Made by a program: the position numbers and the translations under genes. A DNA stretch of 64,000 nt from assembly GCF_041435115.1 (NCBI RefSeq), contig NZ_CP108046.1, positions 124,001 through 188,000 of the forward strand. The letters are read 5' to 3'. The notes under the pieces are model-generated. The model was given only the letters and a program-made list of their open reading frames with translations. It was not told where the DNA came from and did not search any database. This DNA comes from Streptomyces sp. NBC_00289 (GTDB lineage Bacteria; Actinomycetota; Actinomycetes; Streptomycetales; Streptomycetaceae). The first letter of the stretch is position 1. Each line of letters opens with the position of its first letter. Shown here one piece after another: positions 62,099-64,000 of the stretch.

Positions 62099-63834
62099 GG
62101 TTCTGGATCACTTTCAGTGCTGGGGCCACGGAGGGTCACCGAAACCGCGATCATGAACGGTCGTGGGTGATGTTCTCCTCCAGAACCTGTGGTTCCACCA
62201 GGTCCAAGGTGTCGTGATCGAAAACGTTGTGCCTGACGGCGAGTTGGTGGCCGTGCGGGCCCGGGCGGTTGCGGAGCGGGTCGTATGTCCAGCGTGCGGG
62301 ACGCTGTCGTCTCGGGTGCACAGCCGGTACGTACGGCGGCTCGCCGACAGCTCGGTCAGAGGGCGTCCGGTGCTGATCGAGTTACAGGTGCGGCGGTTCC
62401 GCTGCGGCCAACGTTTGTGCAGACAGGCGACGTTCGCCGAGCAGGTCGACGGACTGACCGTCCGGCACGGCCGACGCAGCGCCGGGCTGCAGACAGTGCT
62501 GGAGCGTGTGGCGGTGATGCTGGCCGGCCGTGCCGGTGCCCGCCTCTCCCAGACTCTGGCCGCCGGGGTGAGCAGGTCGACACTGCTGCGGTTGATCCGT
62601 CGCCTGCCGGAGCCCGAGACCTCGACACCGCGGGTGCTCGGGGTGGACGACTTCGCGCTGCGCAAGGGCCACAAGTACGGCACGATCCTGATCGACATCG
62701 AAACCCGTCAGCCCATCGACCTGCTGCCGGACCGGACGACGTCGACGGTCGCCAAGTGGCTCGCCGACCATCCCGGCATCGAGGTGATCTGTCGGGACCG
62801 CTCCACCGCCTATGCCGAGGCCGGACGGCTCGGCGCCCCGAACGCCATCCACGTCGCGGACCGATGGCACATCTGGTCGAACCTTACTGAGGCCGTCGAG
62901 AAGACAGTCGTTCAACACCGCGCTCTGCTACGTGAGCCGCACGACGCCGCCACGGCCCAGGCCGTCGCGGACACGGAGAACACGAACCTCGATCCGCCCT
63001 CTCCCAGAGGGCCGCGGACAACCGGCCGACTCTCCGACCGCATCCGGGAACAGCACGCGGCTATCCACGCTCTCCTCGAGCAGGGCATCGGACTGCGCGC
63101 GATCGCCCGCCAACAGGGGCTGGCCCGCAATACCGTCCGCCGCTTCGCCAACGCGGCAAGCGCGGACGAACTCCTGGTTGGCCGGTGGACCGGCCGAGCC
63201 AGCATTCTCGACCCCTACAAGCCTTACCTGCACCAGCGGTGGGCGGAGGGCTGCACCGTCGCCCGCCGCCTGTTCGAGGAAGTACGCGAACGTGGCTACC
63301 CCGGCGGCGAGAACGTGGTGAAGGTCTACGTGGCCAAACTCCGCGAGAACTTTCCGCACGACCCGCCCCACAAGACGCCGTCCGTGCGGAATGTGACCAG
63401 CTGGCTCACCCGCCATCCCGACCGCCTCACCGAGGACCAGACCCAGCAGCTCAAAGCGATCCTGGCTCGCTGCCCCGCGCTCGACCGCACCGCCCACCAC
63501 GTCCGCACGTTTGCCGAGCTCATGAACAACCGTCAGGGCCGGGACCTGAACAAGTGGATCACGAGCGTCCGGGCCGAGGACCTGCCAGCCCTTCATACCT
63601 TCGTCACCGGTCTCGGCCAGGATCTCGATGCCGTCGTCGCCGGCCTCAGCCTTCGCTACAGCTCCGGCGCGGTCGAGGGTCAGAACAACAAGATCAAGAT
63701 GTTGAAGCGGCAGATGTTCGGCCGAGCCAACTTCGACCTGCTCCGCAAACGGGTCCTCCTCACCGCGCGATGCCGTTCATGATCGCGGTTTCGGTGACCC
63801 TCCGTGGCCCTAGCACTGAAAGTGATCCAGAACC
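62099..63834 (+). mobile_element. ISL3-family element 2
   Basis: 1736 bp with very long inverted ends: from GGTTCTGGATCACTTTCAGT inward, nearly 60 bases match between left and right. Flanks show no 8-bp duplication. The right end is followed at once by group II intron DNA. Confidence 0.85.
62163..63782 (+). CDS. ISL3-family transposase 2
   Basis: 539 residues from a GTG. Zinc ribbon VCPACGTLSSRVHSRYVRRL with later Cys in RCGQRLCRQATFAEQ. Catalytic core VLGVDDFALRKGHKYGTILI with the first Asp, EVICRDRSTAYAEAGRLGAP with the second and ADRWHIWSNLTEAVEKTVVQ. The middle helix-turn-helix is IGLRAIARQQGLARNTVRRF. The end, SSGAVEGQNNKIKMLKRQMF and GRANFDLLRKRVLLTARCRS, has the catalytic Glu. Intact, same layout as the protein at 27002. 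Confidence 0.92.
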   Translation: MGDVLLQNLWFHQVQGVVIENVVPDGELVAVRARAVAERVVCPACGTLSSRVHSRYVRRLADSSVRGRPVLIELQVRRFRCGQRLCRQATFAEQVDGLTVRHGRRSAGLQTVLERVAVMLAGRAGARLSQTLAAGVSRSTLLRLIRRLPEPETSTPRVLGVDDFALRKGHKYGTILIDIETRQPIDLLPDRTTSTVAKWLADHPGIEVICRDRSTAYAEAGRLGAPNAIHVADRWHIWSNLTEAVEKTVVQHRALLREPHDAATAQAVADTENTNLDPPSPRGPRTTGRLSDRIREQHAAIHALLEQGIGLRAIARQQGLARNTVRRFANAASADELLVGRWTGRASILDPYKPYLHQRWAEGCTVARRLFEEVRERGYPGGENVVKVYVAKLRENFPHDPPHKTPSVRNVTSWLTRHPDRLTEDQTQQLKAILARCPALDRTAHHVRTFAELMNNRQGRDLNKWITSVRAEDLPALHTFVTGLGQDLDAVVAGLSLRYSSGAVEGQNNKIKMLKRQMFGRANFDLLRKRVLLTARCRS

Positions 63835-64000
63835 AGGATTCAGGCGTCGCCGAGACGGATGGAGCCGCCGGACTGACGAAGTCTGCACCTTCTCCTGACC
63901 GCGAGCCCCTGAGGCTTGCTTGAGCCGTGTGCGGTGAACAGCTGCTTGCACGGTTCTGAGGGGGCGGGGACGCAGCGATGCGTCCCCGCTACCCGACTGA
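63835..64000 (+). ncRNA. Group II intron 3' end (domains V and VI)
   Basis: Domain V at 63922-63956: lower stem GAGCCGTG with CACGGTTC, AGC triad in place, an upper stem GCGGT with GCTGC, and a bulge on the 3' side. Domain VI: stem GCGGGGACGCA (63964-63974) with TGCGTCCCCGC (63979-63989), loop GCGA, then CTACCCGAC, a normal intron 3' end near 63997. The intron body is absent: ISL3 replaces it. It is on the opposite strand to the intron 5' part at 45297-46330. Confidence 0.75.

Noticed and set aside
1..64000. tRNA, rRNA, CRISPR arrays, att sites of an integrative element
   Set aside because: I looked on both strands for tRNA arms, arrays of equal repeats and tRNA-linked direct repeats and saw none I could support.

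Overview
The window is high-GC actinobacterial DNA. Codon usage, the IS families, the SigE-type sigma factor and the lanthipeptide genes all suit Streptomyces or a near relative. It reads as an accessory region, perhaps a chromosome arm or large plasmid: more than half of it is transposable-element sequence, much of it broken, nested or fused, with islands of cargo between. No rRNA, tRNA, CRISPR array or replication origin was seen.

Layout. 1-2052: Tn3-type transposase remnant and a truncated IS256. 2108-5083: a methyltransferase, a group II intron 3' remnant, an IS630 and a small secreted protein. 5408-12415: a patchwork of IS30, IS3, IS630, IS256 and IS701 pieces, including two IS701 copies lying tail to tail with an IS630 in the joint. 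12416-15960: an IS21 istB gene cut near its 5' end by IS701 and near its 3' end by a three-gene serine-recombinase element with 14-bp inverted ends. 16730-23662: a 2310-residue secreted SpvB/RHS protein. 24004-24462: a Rieske lipoprotein. 24700-30491: one IS256 copy carrying three further insertions (ISAs1, ISL3, IS30), each with a recognisable target duplication. 31060-32655: ISAs1 elements.

32724-39662 is the main find: a compact minus-strand lanthipeptide operon ordered precursor, LanC cyclase, full-length LanB dehydratase, a 65-residue membrane protein and a C39 peptidase/ABC transporter. It joins class I modification enzymes to the double-glycine leader and processing transporter usual in class II systems. 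The core has three Cys residues, each with a Ser/Thr partner upstream, and a perfect hairpin lies between the precursor and enzyme genes.

39907-42261 holds IS remnants, a broken MFS gene, a MazG-like gene and a translationally coupled pair whose second gene is an AbiEii-type nucleotidyltransferase. 42327-51150 is again IS debris with in-frame transposase chimeras and the 5' part of a group II intron. 51182-51723 is an intact MazEF-like toxin-antitoxin pair. 52459-54371 is a second notable module: a SigE-family sigma factor overlaps a gene for a membrane protein whose external domain is identical, over a 454-bp DNA repeat, to that of a secreted protein encoded just upstream. 54788-61807 holds a broken resolvase, a helicase-associated-like gene cut from its partner by IS3, IS66 and small unknown genes. 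62099-64000 is an ISL3 element followed by the 3' end of a group II intron.

Many transposase genes are frameshifted. Intact-looking ones are both ISL3 copies, the IS30 at 28664, the ISAs1 at 31060 and the IS3 at 56983.
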